DNA of 64,000 nucleotides from Platerodrilus igneus (taxonomy: Eukaryota > Arthropoda > Insecta > Coleoptera > Lycidae): NCBI GenBank assembly GCA_036346225.1, contig JARFIW010000831.1:3968001-4032000 (forward strand), written 5' to 3'. The notes below the pieces were generated by a model. It did not search any database. It was not told the DNA's origin and saw only the letters and a list, made by a program, of their open reading frames with translations. The position numbers and the translations under genes are program-made. Below are positions 40,941 to 53,265 of the stretch, one piece after another. Positions within the stretch are counted from its first letter, which is position 1; every line of letters starts with the position of its first letter.

Positions 40941-41769
40941 GTGCGGATTTTGTTTTGTACTAGAATGGTACCTTCAAACGTTTTTAAATGCAACTCTTGC
41001 GGTGCTTCCTATACCTGGAAAAATGCTCTCAAACGACACCAAAACAAATGTTGTAGTGTAACATCGTCCACGGTTAAGCTTATACATCCGTCGGCAGCAA
41101 AGTACTTAAACTGTATGTCTTGCGGTATCGCTTTTACGAGAATGGATAACTTACAGCGACACTAGGAAAAACAGAACGGTATGTCATTAAGCCGTAAACG
41201 TTCAGCTCCGCCAGCTGTTAAAGAAACTTGTGCGAAACAACCGAAACAAACGAATTATGAGTAAAGTATGCAATTTCGAAATGGAAAAGACTACGTATGC
41301 CTCACGCTTAAGGAGCAACAGACATAAAAATGCATCAGTTACCGCTACTAGCGACGATGGCGTAGAAATGGTTAGCACAGCGTTTAACAACCGTATGGCT
41401 AGCTATCGCATAAAGAACGTCAGTGTCGACGATGGAGTGTCTGAGTTTCTTTGGAAGCAGAAAGAGCGGTTTATTCGATTACTTAATGAAAAAAGAACAC
41501 AACATACAGCAATAAAAGTCTATTGCGAACTCTACGGCGTTTACACCAAAATGGGAGAAGAGACTACCGATGTGAAATCCTTTAACACAAAAAATATGGT
41601 TATAACGTTTTCTTGTAATCTGGAAAATAACTACGAGGTCTTAAGCGAAACCATGAGAACAAAATCAGAGGAATTTGAAACATGTGGGTCCGGTTGGTCT
41701 TTGGAAAAGGTGCTCTATCTAGAAATAAATATTAATAAGTATAAGCCGATGTGTGGAGTTCTAGGTTAA
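40941..41769 (+). pseudogene. Truncated zinc-finger/pre-polymerase gene, Polinton-derived
   Basis: From MVPSNVFKCNSCGASY (40,965) two C-x2-C-x12-H fingers follow (FKCNSCGASYTWKNALKRH and LNCMSCGIAFTRMDNLQRH). A stop at 41,163 and a frame change near 41,240 precede SEFLWKQKERFIRLLNEKR and KSEEFETCGSGWSLEKVLYL, ending EININKYKPMCGVLG with TAA at 41,767. The GSGW...L-x-x-x-I-N-K-Y-x-P block equals the pre-polymerase domain of Polinton PolB (compare about 29,215-29,295 here). There it continues into the polymerase; here it stops, with aataaaa directly after the stop. Either a truncated older Polinton or a stand-alone gene derived from one. Confidence 0.65.
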
Positions 41770-41899
41770 GAATAAAATTGTCAATATGTAGTTAGAAATG
41801 TGGTTTACCTAATTTAAACTGTATTAGTAAAAATTGTCTGTAATAAAAAGTTTTAAGAATGGTTTTTAGATTTTTCTTTTAGGTATGAGCTACAGGAAA

Positions 41900-43360
41900 G
41901 TTATAATTTAGAGGGCGTGTGTGTAAAATGGTAAGGGGTGGTCCGATTTTAAATCTATTTCGAGATTCGGATTCTGCATAAAATTCTAGACTAATTTGAT
42001 GTATTGCATGACTAAAAATTTATAAAGACGGTTAGAAATCGCTGCTGATAAAAAAATCTTAAAAGGAGGGTAGCTCCCTGGAGGGATGCTGCAATCTAAA
42101 AAATTCCTAGAGATTTGGGTAGCTGAGAAAATTCTAATATTAATTGGTACCAAACAATATAGGTTTATCTCGAAAGATGCAATGGTTAGTCGAAGAAAAC
42201 TATTTGTTAGGTTATAGAGCAAAGAGCAAAATTTAGAGGTTCAGGACTGTAAAAGTGTAACTTTGTAAGGGGTGGTCCTATTGCAAATCTGTTTGCGGAT
42301 TTGGATTCTGCGTAAAATTCTACGTTAGTTTGATGTGTCGCATGGTTAAGAAATTTATAAGGACAGGTCAGAAATTTCTACCAGCAAAAAATCTTAAAAT
42401 TGGGGTAGCTCTCAGGGGGATAATGCAATCTAAAAAAATTCCTTAAGATTTGGGTAGCTGAGAAAATTCTAATATCAATTGACACCAAACAAGGTACATT
42501 TATCTTGTGGGTGGAAATGGCTAGTCAAAGAAAACTATTTGTTAGGTTATAGAGCAAAGAGCAAAATTTAAAGGTTCAGGACTTTAAAAGTGTAACTTTG
42601 TAAGGGGTGGTCCTATTGCAAATCTGTTTGCGGATTTGGATTCTGCGTAAAATTCTACGTTAGTTTGATGTGTCGCATGGTTAAGAAATTTATAAGGACA
42701 GGTCAGAAATCTCTACCAGCAAAAAATCTTAAAATTGGGGTAGCTCTCAGGGGGATAATGCAATCTAAAAAAATTCCTTAAGATTTGGGTAGCTGAGAAA
42801 ATTCTAATATCAATTGACACCAAACAAGGTACATTTATCTTGTGGGTGGAAATGGCTAGTCAAAGAAAACTATTTGTTAGGTTATAGAGCAAAGAGCAAA
42901 ATTTAGAGGTTCAGGACTTTAAAAGTGTAACTTTGCAGGGGGTGGCCCGATTTTAAATCTGTTTGAAGATTCAAATTCTGCATAAAATTCTAGACTAATT
43001 TGATGTATCGCGTGGTTAAAAAATTTATAAGGACGGGCAAAAATCGCTACCGGTAAAAAATTTTAAAATTGGGGTAGCTCCCTGGGGGATGATGTTATCT
43101 AACAATTTTTTCGAGATTCGGGTAGCTGAAAAAATTCTAATACTAATTAATACCAAAGAATATAGATTTATCTCGAAAGATGCAATGGCTATCGAAGAAA
43201 ACTATTTTGGTTCAGAATGTTAGCGGTTAAAAAATCTTAAAATTGGGGTAGCTCCCTGGGAAATGATGCTATCTAAAAAATTTCTAGAAATTCGGGTAGC
43301 TGAAAAAAATCTAATATTAATTGATACCAAACAATATAGATTTATCTCGTGGGTGGAAAT
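41900..43360 (+). repeat. 335-bp tandem satellite, about four units
   Basis: gtaaggggtggtcc starts units at 41,931, 42,265 and 42,600, with gcagggggtggccc at 42,935; spacing 334, 335 and 335 bp. The second and third units are nearly identical and the outer ones diverged, as expected for unequal exchange. A partial fifth unit (attggggtagctccctggg) lies near 43,235. Internal phrases include ttggggtagctc, ggttatagagcaaagagcaa and tttatctcg(aaa/tgg). Minus-strand open frames here are translations of the repeat. A single relative lies at 23,092. Confidence 0.9.
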
Positions 43361-46300
43361 GTGGAGAAAGAATGCGGGTGTGACGTAATCAAAATGGTTG
43401 TGGGGTGTCCGAGCAAGGAGGGAGTCACTCCACCACATTTGCTCCTTATGGGAATTTACATGTAAATGTGTGTGGAAATGAGGGATTCGGGTGGAAATGT
43501 AGTTCCAGAAACCCCCAAAACCATCTATTTATGTGTTTCCAAAGAATGAACATTAACCCGATTTCAGCTAGTTGAGGTCATAAAGGTTAAGTTATTCAAA
43601 GGAAAGATATGTCAAACACGAGAAAGAAATGCGATGAGTTGTGTAATAATAAAAATAAAAATAAAATAAAAAATAAAAATTTAAGAAAAAGTGAAAGTAT
43701 TTAACTATAAGGACAAATAAATATTTGAAAACTAGAGACGATAGAACGATGGAATTTTGAGATGAATGAGGTATGTTAGACAGAAGAAGGTTTGAAATAA
43801 TTCAGAGCTTATGTGTAAAATAGATTTATTTACGACAAGATAAAGTCAAAAGGTAGAAATTCATTATAGATAAGGATAGAGAAGATAAAATGTATTCAGA
43901 TAAAAGTAGAAAGAAGTGTACCATCATTTCCTATTCATTGTGAATAAAGAATGAGGTTTTAAATCCTAAGATTTGTTATCAGCAGCTTGTAATTCATCAA
44001 TTAATGAAGCATCCACACGATATACCTTTTATGAAATACACTTGAGACTAATTTTGCAGAGAAATTTTTAGTTATATTAAATAAGAGACGGTTTGGTTTC
44101 AGTTTATTTTCTAACAAAGGTAGTTTTACTTGATTGAATTACTAATTAGGTAGATTTTATAAAAAAACATTAAAGTAGTGAAACTTAATTATATAAAAGA
44201 AAGCTTTTTCAAGTTAAAACACGAAAATTTAAAAGTTAGGTTTTGTTATAATATATGCAAAAATGAATTGCATTTATAAGATTAACGTATAATTCTAAAT
44301 ATTCAGAGATATACAAAATATTAAGTAAAAGTTATAGAACAATTAGTAATTGGCTTAGATACAATAGCAATTAAAAGTTTGTTCCCAAACAATACACTTC
44401 ACTTTTGGGTAATTCTACAGCGAAAACGAAACATCAATAATTGAATCCTACATTGTAAATTTTTCTTTAAAATTTGGTTAAGTTAATACACAAGTCACAT
44501 TACTAAGTAGAAAGTAATAAATTAGAACTGTTTAATCAAAACAAATAGGCAATCCACTTTCCCAAAGCCAGATGGAAATCGACCAGTTAACGTCAAATGT
44601 GCTGTAGTACTAAAATTTAATTTTCAAACCAATTTAATTTTTAAAAAAATGTATTATTGAACCGCATATTTACGTGAAAAAATAAAAAGCTGTTAGACTT
44701 TTGTAAATATAAACCAAAGTATCTATGACACTTATTTAAATCCATTGGTTGCCTTGTCATCATAAACCATCCCTATAAATACTGATGTATAAAATACAGA
44801 TTATGAATTGTGCACTACTTTAATATGCGTTTTTGTTCCCTGCCAATATTATTTTTATTAAACACGTGTACTAGATTAAACTGCATGTACGTATAAAATA
44901 TAAAATCTAGAACACTAGTATGTCAAAAATTTCGTGAGAGGAATTTTTAATTTTTCCGTGGATATAGGTTCTGCAGCAAGATGAGAAAACCTATAAACTA
45001 CACGAATAAAAGATGTTCAAAATTATAGTTGAGATTTTGGAATAAAAGAGTTAGAGTATGAGTAAAACGGTGTCGTCGACCATTCATGTGGGTTGACTCC
45101 GCGACAGACTAGACCTGAGATTATTAAAAAAATAAATCGGTTCTCAAGGGTTGTAACTGGGTTCCATCATTTATAAATTTTAATAAAGTGTAGTGTCGTT
45201 ATTAAGTTTCTTACTCACTATTGAATTTTATTTACCTTAAACCTCAAGAAAAGTTGATAATATTCAGCAGAACATGTATTGCATTTTACACGTAACTTGA
45301 TTGAGTGCATACACATGCATCCTAAACTGCAAATTTATTTTGTTCGTGTGGATGTATCCTTTGGGAGCTTCCGACCTCTGTACGGCAATGCAGCAGGATG
45401 GTATTTACATAATATTTTCTTTTTTCAACATTGCGGTATTACATCGGAGTACATTGCTTAACCGCTGAACGCTTCTAGAATTTCAGATATTTATATATAC
45501 TCCAACCATAGCTAAACAAATATATTGAGCGTTTGCAAGAGAATCTTGTAATTAAAGTTGATGATACTCAAAAAACTACCAATTGCCTAAAACAAACGCT
45601 TTTGCTCTTGGTGAGCATATTATGTGGTTGCCGCTTGTACAACTAAGATTTACCTGGGTGACGCTAGTGACATTCTGGAGATGTAAACTACGCATGAGTT
45701 TAAGCTCAAATTTTATTCAATCTTCTGGTGTACAAGTAAAAATATCTCTTACATTTATTCCAGACTGGATTTGTAACTGCAAATAGTTTTTTGTCAACAT
45801 TATCCCCAATGAAACATATAGCTGCTGAGATCTAACTGCGAGAAGAAGTGTCAAAATAAATAATGCATATATGTTCCCAACAATATCAACTACAACAGCG
45901 CCATCTGCTACTTTAAATAGATATTAAACTCTTGTTTAAGTTACATTTTATTTTTAAGAAATATATTATTTTCCTGACAAAAGCACTTTTATGAATTTAT
46001 TCAGAGCTCGAGCATTTCTAGATTACACAGTCAACGGCATGTTATCTCGAAACAACAATTTGTCAAAACATTTTTAAATTTTGCATTTAATCAAAACGAA
46101 ATTGACATATTGGTTGTCATCTTTAGATCTCTAGTATGTAACGTTAATGTTTTAATTATACATAGATTTCTATATAGAAAAGCATTTATAATTTAAGTTT
46201 GTTGTAGCCAGCTTTGCGCGAAAACATTTTAAAATTAGTAAGAAGTTCGGGTGGTTTATAGTTTTGATACGTTTATTGTGAACATCGTGTACATTTTTTT

Positions 46301-46850
46301 CTGTTAATAAAAAATACGCGTTTAAATAATTTTCAACTCAAATCCCTTTGGTGTTAAAAACAAAAATTAATTCAGTAAATTAAAATAATCCTTTCACATG
46401 TAAATTCATTTATCTATTTGAATAAATTTGATTCCTATTGTAACATCCTAGAGCCTAATTAATAATAAATACTCCTTCTAAGAATTCCTCAACGTAAAGT
46501 TTATACTAAAATTAAACAGGCGATAACTGGTTCTAGGTAACTGATATTGATTCTTATGTGTGTTCCATTGAAAGCTTCGTCGAATTAAAGCCGAGTATTA
46601 TCCCAATAAACCATGTTTTTTCAGTTTTATTTCCTTAACAACAATATTACTTTGAGCTCTGGTCACTAGTGAAACGAAATTAATACTCACTTGCTTTTCA
46701 ATCTACACAACGAAAACACGCGTAGAATGGTTGGTTGTTTCCGTTTTTTTGTATGAAAGGTTCGCCCACGCCTTACAGTGGTGAGTATTTATGGGTTTTA
46801 TAATTGTACTTTTCGACGACAATAAATCAATTTTATTTATAATTACTATT
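43361..46850. other. Unrecognised AT-rich stretch
   Basis: No gene, element or repeat was recognised. The 60-67 codon frames at 45,279-45,461 and 45,583-45,786 carry no motif known to me. Confidence 0.4.
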
Positions 46851-48790
46851 GCTCCTTCCGGGCGCTTAAACCTACTATAAATGGTCGCTCCTTGTGATGA
46901 GAGAACCACCTCAAGGCTGGATCACGCACACCCATGTTTCGCACCGTTTTTACAGACGGTAAGAGCCAACCTGACGGTGGTGACTCGAAGGTGAGTGTTT
47001 ATACACTAAATTTCTTATATTGGTACCCGGTAGTTGTTAGAGACAACATATGTACACGGGTCTACGAATGCATCACCTTGTTGGTGGTAAAATGACTGGT
47101 TCTTTGTGTGCGCGAGGATATTATAATGTTTACTGATTTCTTTATTAGGATAATTTTATGTATAGAATTCCGTACTTACAATGCAGATTTCGAGCTGTGA
47201 TTTTTAGTGGGGTAATTTTGTTCCTTTTTCTTGTTTGAAGATTAATATAAAGGGTCACCTGAAAACTGCAGCTCGCCATGTAAAAATGATTCTTTTTTAT
47301 TTCGTAAATATGTATATTGTTTATCTGTTACATGCCAAAGTTGGCAGTGTACATGTTTTAGGTTTAGTTATAATGTATAAGGAAATTCCCGCGTTTTTTT
47401 AAATTTAAACATTGTCAACTTCCGTCATTCCGGACAGTTGCGTTTGCGCAAAAGAATGCTCAGGTGCGGGTAGTGTCAAAAGCGGGCATTAAGCCACGAG
47501 GTCTCAAGCCAAGAACATCTATCTGTGGTGTATGTGTTTTTTCTTTTTTAGGGGTGTAGGTTCCTTACTTTGCCTTATCGTTCCTTATACCTGGATCCTT
47601 ATCATTTCACTTACAAGAGCATAGAATTTAGGATGGACGGATTGAAAATTTGAAATTAACATGGCGGGATTTAACCCACAAAAAGTGATGGACCCTGGGA
47701 TTTGGCTGCAAGGTGCGATTTAAGTGAGTAAATTGTTTTTATTTACATTATGTATGAAAATTTGACCATTGCATCACCTTTAAACGCGTTCGGTATTTGA
47801 TACAAAATGGCGCGTAATTTGCCGAGTATTTATACGTTATATTAAATAATTGCCCAATAGTATAGCAACGCGTGAAGCACAACACACCTAAGAATTGTTC
47901 ATTTTTGTTACTTATGTGTTTTGTATATAATTTTTTTTAAATTAGAGGTTTTTAGTTTGTAAATGTTTGATTGTGCGGGGGTGAGTATATTTTTATTTCA
48001 GGCTTCTCTTAATTTTTTCTTGTAGGTACAATACCCCGCCCACCCGCCGATTGAGCCCGGTCAATTTCTTTTTTCTTGCTCGTTTTTATTTTCCTTTTTT
48101 AGACTACGTCGCTGAACTTAGCAGTTTATAAAGGGACTAGTCACCTATAATATTATAGCAAAATACCGAAATGAACAGGAAAAGTACCCAGTGCATTTCT
48201 TCATACCCAGCAATGAAAGGGCTTCGCAGTTTTGTATAGCAAATTAGAAAAATACCGACATACTTTTTCTATAAATAATCATCCTACGAACGTGTATTGG
48301 TATACATTTTCACACATTTCAAGAAACGGAAATTATTTTAAATTACTCAAATAGATAAAAACCCATAAAACGTCATAAACTTTAATGCGTAGGAACCAAT
48401 CAATGACGCTGCTGTGATATTAAATGAAAAGTGTGAAAATACCAATAATTATCCTCATGCACCGAGGCAGTGTTTACCCGACTATAAGACAGTTTAAGTC
48501 ATATAAATCCGGTGAATCAGAAAATCGCGCAAACCCCCGGAAACATTATAACATAAATACCGTCGAATCATAGTGGAGGGGATCAAATTGGTTGATCATT
48601 CGTGCATTTCAAGCTGTTGTAATTCAATTAACAGCAACTAGCAGGGAGTGAGTACAATGTTTAAGTAATTGAAGTGAAGCAAATATTAAAAATTTGGGTT
48701 TGCTAGTGAAACAAACTTCCAAACGCAAACGTGACCGAGGAAGTAAATAAATTTATGTTACCAGTGTAAAGTATTTCTTAATCTTACATA
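46851..48790. other. Unrecognised stretch with promoter- and splice-like signals
   Basis: ctataaatgg at 46,873, an ATG at 46,934 opening MFRTVFTDGKSQPDGGDSK, then a strong donor gaag|gtgagt at 46,990. Possible acceptors are ttcttttttag near 47,550, ttcttgtag near 48,026 and ttttttag near 48,100. These could be the first exon of an unidentified gene, or chance. Nothing else was recognised. Confidence 0.25.
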
Positions 48791-48792
48791 AT

Positions 48793-49125
48793 AAGCCAGT
48801 GCAAGGAAATGAATATCTGTATATTCTAGAGGAAGCAACAATGAAGTATCACTCTTATAACAGTATATTTATATTCATACAAGGTTTGGGTTTATAACAA
48901 TTTTGAACATTCTATGCTATTTACAATTTGTATTTGTTCTAGCGTTTAGTAATATAGTTTTTATATCTTATTTTTAAGAAAGTTAAATTGATAGATTTAT
49001 TTATAACAAAAATGCATCCGCAATCTTACTAGATCAATCTGTTCTACCAGCTTACTTTTAGGTGCTGAGAACGCACACCAAAAAAGCCAATTAAACTTTT
49101 AATTTACTTTAGTAACACTCCAGCC
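48793..49125 (-). repeat. BEL/Pao 3' LTR
   Basis: Shares tatctgtatattctagag, tttataacaattttgaacat, gatagatttatttataaca and agccaattaaacttttaat with 52,935-53,265. Several indels and many substitutions indicate old age. Edges approximate. Confidence 0.75.
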
Positions 49126-49200
49126 CGGTACAGCATTTTCGTTAGGAAATGCTGTACCTTTCTTCTTAATGTTTAATTTCACTATTTTCACAGCCGGTCG

Positions 49201-49780
49201 TTATTGCAAACCTGTGACCGTCTGCACTGTTACTGATCTAACTTGACCGTCTTTATATAGTTTTATAAGCGCAAATCTACCCTTGAGCCAATTGCAACGT
49301 GCTGATTCCAGGTCGACTATTAGTACCACATCGCCAATCTGAAGCGGAGCCACTTTATTGAACCATTTGGATCGCAGCAATAAATCTGGAAGATATTCGG
49401 CTACATATTGTTTCCACATACGATTAGCAAACTGCTCTCAATACAAGTAATAAAATTGTAAATCCTAGCGTCCGCACTTAGTTCTACTGCAGGTTTTCTA
49501 CCGATAAAAATTCCTAATAGGAAATGATTTGTGAAAAGAGCCTCATCTTCTGCTCTATCTAATGGTGTTAAAGGACGCGAGTTTACTATGTTCTCCGCAG
49601 CAATAACGCAACTAAGTAAAAAAGGGTCGTTTGGGGTGCGAGAAGGTACGTCATTATACAGAGCAATCTTCAGTCACTTGACTAAACGCGCCCATGCTCC
49701 TTCCATTTGGAGGATTAAAATAAAACACAGTTATTGTGCTAACTAACTTCGTTGCAATAACATCAGGTGGCAGCTTCTTC
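49201..49780 (-). pseudogene. BEL/Pao integrase C-terminal part with DUF5641-like tail
   Basis: From 49,780 downward the frames read FYFNPPNGRSMGAF, IVNSRPLTPLDRAEDEALF, TNHFLLGIF and then WKQYVAEYLPDLLLRSKWF with VAPLQIGDVVLIVDLES, CNWLKGRFALI and DGQVRSVTVQT. N-S-R-P-L-T and N-H-F-L-L-G are signatures of the BEL/Pao integrase. The W-K-Q-Y...L-x-x-R-x-K-W tail is the domain that closes the polyprotein. Frame changes near 49,430 and 49,690. Confidence 0.85.
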
Positions 49781-49789
49781 ATTTTTTGT

Positions 49790-50450
49790 CTTAATATTCG
49801 TTTTGTGCCGAGAAGTTTTTGCCCTGATCGCAATATATATGATTTAGTTTTCCACGTCCTGGTGGGCGGGTGAGCAGGCAGGCGGTCTTAAAACAAAACA
49901 AACACACCGTGACGGGTATACCAAGAACAAATTGCAGCAATTTAACCGAACTTGTTTTGTTTTAATTTTAATTGGTGCAGATTATCTTGCCACAGAAAAC
50001 GTAATGCATGCTAATCTTCAGATTGTATTTCAATACGGATAAACATTTTTTTAATGTCGTCCGTACACGCTACCTTATTTTGACGGAAACGCAATAATAT
50101 GTCAAACGATGAAAGTAACATATCATTCCGTTTTAACAACATCGAATTTAGCAATTTCTCATTCACAGTTGCCGCTGCGTCCCAAACCAATCGAAATTTG
50201 TTGGGCTTATTCGGATTGAGGGTCGTAAGATTGGCAGATACCGTGTTATTTCATGTGATTCCTTAGGCGGTTAATTACTTTACATAGCCCTTTTCTAAGA
50301 GGTCCTGGATGCGTGTTTAGAGTTTTTCAGTTAACCGGGGTCCGGCTTCAAGCATTTCATTAACGTATAATGACGCTTTATTGCCATATTCTTGCTGTCA
50401 GGAATACGTAGATGGTAATTCCAAAACAATCTCACTCTATATTGATCTTT
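49790..50450 (-). pseudogene. BEL/Pao reverse transcriptase fragment
   Basis: The minus strand reads KPNKFRLVWDAAATVNEK, LLSSFDILLRFRQNKVACT, DDIKKMFIRIEIQ and HALRFLWQD. These match the fingers/palm start of BEL RT (R-x-V-x-D-A-A-A; D-I-x-x-M-F-x-x-I). The Y-x-D-D part is not found, and the sequence jumps soon afterwards to integrase, so an internal deletion removed the rest. Confidence 0.75.
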
Positions 50451-50453
50451 ATT

Positions 50454-51281
50454 TCATTCGGTTGTGTTGCTCATAATTGTTGATGCTCGTGCACATTCCA
50501 GAGATTTTTTAGCATTACTTGGCGGTTGCAATCCTAGAGCTTCTACAGAAAAATATGATTTCGCTAATTCGTGCAAATTCGATTCGCTGAAGGATATAGG
50601 GCAGTTGCATGTGTCGTGCATTTGTTGAAACGCATTTTGTAGATTCCCAGTCATTAATGCAAAAATTGATCAACCTATACGACACTTTGCTGCGATGGGT
50701 TTAGCGTCTCCATCTTCCATAACTTTTAATGGCAGTGCAAGTTCCCAATTGTCCAACCCTATAGGTAATCCGAGTCTTGCACCTTTATATGGTTGTACGG
50801 GTGCATTTCTTAAATATGGAAATTGGCCAATTAAATCATTTATTCTCAGGATTTGTTTAGGTAAATTCAAATTGTTGACTGTACGAGCTGGACGATGATT
50901 AAATGATCTGGTTCCTGCAGATGCCGCTGTTGTTGACAACCTAACTAGCATTAATTCATCTTCAACCCATTAGTGACCGCCTGCCTATTCCACATATAAT
51001 GGTTGTGTAGTACCAGATACATTTAATTAACGCGCTTGTTCCGCATCAATCATAATTGCCGGTGACCCTTCATCTAGAAAGGCGTACGTGGTCATTTCCT
51101 TCATTCCATTGCTAAGCTCTACTAGGAGAAAAACGAACCGAATACTTCCATGGTGGCTACTGTAATTCACTTCCACATTCAGCTTAGAAAGTTGACATTT
51201 TTCGATCTCTGAGCTAGTGGCTGCATCAATAGTAACAAATTCTTCTTCCTTATGAAAGCATTGTATGGTGTACACGATCAC
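50454..51281 (-). pseudogene. BEL/Pao protease and linker
   Basis: It begins with the DUF1758-type protease. VNYSSHHGSIRFVFLLVEL lies ahead of MTTYAFLDEGSPAIMID, with D-x-G at the aspartic active site (L-D-E-G-S), about 51,060-51,090. RSFNHRPARTVNNLNLPKQ, IGQFPYLRNAPVQPYKGARL and GLPIGLDNWELALPL follow to about 50,700. A third segment, 50,454-50,654, ends the linker. Several frame changes. Protease followed by polymerase is the usual BEL order. Confidence 0.75.
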
Positions 51282-51366
51282 ACTTTTCGCATTTCCAATT
51301 TGTTTTACACGGAAATATATGTCTCCTTAGACAAATTCAACAAAGTCTTAATTGTTTTACTAGTTT

Positions 51367-52890
51367 CTAATGCTTATTTAACGCAAAACCCTTGCATTTA
51401 TCACAATAGAATCCGCCGTATGCTCTACAATCAACAGATTTAGTCACTGTTGGAGTATCATGTACGTTTGTGCGTACTTGTTTTGCTTTTTTGGTCTCAC
51501 TTAAGCTGAGATTTAGAATAACCGCGCACACGTTCAAAGTAAGTGTAAACCATTGACCCAAATGTTGAATATTTACCTCCGGAATGGTGGATTGATGAAT
51601 TGCCCATTGTATCTTTAATTGCGCAGGAAATTCTTCTACTAATTCCCGCATGAGTACCAGATTGTTAGCGTATTGGGTCATATTGCTTGCTACTAGCAAA
51701 GCACATAAATTCGGTACAGTTACTGCAATTCGATCATCCTTCAGAGTTTGTCTACTTTAATAGGCGAGTGTTGTTGGACGGTATCAATATAACTGTCTAT
51801 GGCTTATTCTGGTCTACCGAAAAACAACTTTAAGTTGGCGATAATGTGAACAACAAACGTAATTCATGTAGAAAATCTTTGACCATCCTACGTGCGGTTC
51901 CCTTTAGACACTTATCTAGACGGGTGAGGTTTTCAACGTCGTCAAACTCATACCATTCTGTAGACCGTTTGAAGCTATTTATAAATATAGACCAGTCTTG
52001 GGGGTTTTTATTGAAGGATGGACGATTTCTAGATATCGCATGCTGGGCTGAAGGTTGAGACTGGCTTAACATGTGAGAGTATGAATGGGTGCCACCGCTA
52101 GCTGTCGGTTGCCCAACCATGTTAGGCAAATCTTCAAGCCCGCTTGGCCTATCGGAAACATAAGGTGACACTTGCGGTGGAGTATTTGATTGCTGGAAAA
52201 CCAGTTCTTGTTAAGATGAACACAACGGTTTATACCTTTGATTTCACAACAGCTGTTGTTGCGGTAGTGTTTGCGATTGGTGCGCCTGTAGTTGTATTTG
52301 ATACAACTGTGGTTGTCTTTGGTGCAACTGTTTGAACTTTTAGTTAGTATTGCAATTTATTTCCAAATCAATGCGGTTGAAGAGCTCAAAATTTGCGATA
52401 GAGTCCGTATTACTTATATCTTGCTTTGCGTCTTGACATACATATTCCGATGCGTCTGTCAAACGTGAGATTTAACGGCTAATATTGAGTTCGTCTACTA
52501 GTTGCTCCTTTTGTTCGATTAACTGTTCCTGTTCTAGGAGGAGATTCAAACGTCGTTGACGACTACATGTGCTGTGCGGTACTTGTTGATTACACTCGCT
52601 AGTGGTTTTTGCTTGTAGGGCAAAAGGTATCTTCTACTTCATTAATACGCTTCAAAGATTGACTCAATTCTTGTGTAGCATCTCTTAAAGCATTCAGATT
52701 TATTGTCCTTGCGTTACCTCCAGCTTATGTAATACATGCTTTGCATCGACAGTTAGTATCTTCAACTTACGTACTCGTAATGATACCATCTTTTACAGTT
52801 CGAACATTTCATCATATAAGATTCTCGGTACGGACCCGTGCAAATGATGCAAATCTGACTTCTCACTGTAGGTTGCAACATTATGATTCG
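51367..52890 (-). pseudogene. BEL/Pao gag
   Basis: Front part about 52,400-52,890: a helical, glutamine-rich stretch with many stops. Then GLEDLPNMVGQPT and FNKNPQDWSIFINSFKRST, with NLTRLDKCLKGTARRMVKD (about 51,900-52,010), the typical F-x-G-x-P-x-x-W...L-x-C-L-x-G-x-A block. Then NNLVLMRELVEEFPAQLKI and a zinc-knuckle-like CDKCKGFALNKH near 51,370. Capsid protein of the element; broken by stops and frame changes. Confidence 0.8.
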
Positions 52891-52934
52891 CAAATTGAAC
52901 TTGAAATTTGTGAAATCTATTTGAATCTTTGTTT

Positions 52935-53265
52935 ATCTTAAGCCAGCGCAACAAAATGTATATCTGTATATTCTAGAGAAAGCAACAACGAAGTATCACT
53001 CTGATAACAGTATATTCAAATTCCTACAAAATTTAAGTTTATAACAATTTTGAACATTCTATGCTACAATTTGTCCTATCGTTTAGTAATTTATTTTTGT
53101 AATTTATTTTTAAAAAGTCAAGTTGATAGATCTATTTATAACAAATAAGCAACCGTAATCCTTCTAGATCAATCACGATTTGTTCTACCAACTTACGTTT
53201 ATGTGCTGAAAATGCACACTAGAACAGCCAATTAAACTTTTAATAACATTAAGTAACGACCAGCG
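52935..53265 (-). repeat. BEL/Pao 5' LTR
   Basis: Pairs with 48,793-49,125 (see there). On the minus strand it stands upstream of gag. Edges approximate. Confidence 0.7.

Larger units (their letters stand above)
48793..53265 (-). mobile_element. BEL/Pao LTR retrotransposon, decayed
   Basis: Diverged direct repeats at about 48,793-49,125 and 52,935-53,265 flank a minus-strand region. In coding order it holds gag, the DUF1758-type protease, part of the RT and the end of the integrase. Length about 4.5 kb, shorter than the usual 6-7 kb, because most of RT, RNase H and the front of the integrase are missing. Many indels. Target duplications could not be fixed because the LTR edges are blurred. 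Confidence 0.82.

Noticed and set aside
41986..43438. Two minus-strand frames in the satellite region
   Set aside because: They are read-through of the 335-bp repeat, and the same peptide recurs with each unit.
46560..46620. Resemblance of gtgttccattgaaag to the Polinton iteron flank
   Set aside because: Only about 15 bases match and the ggatcgg core is missing.
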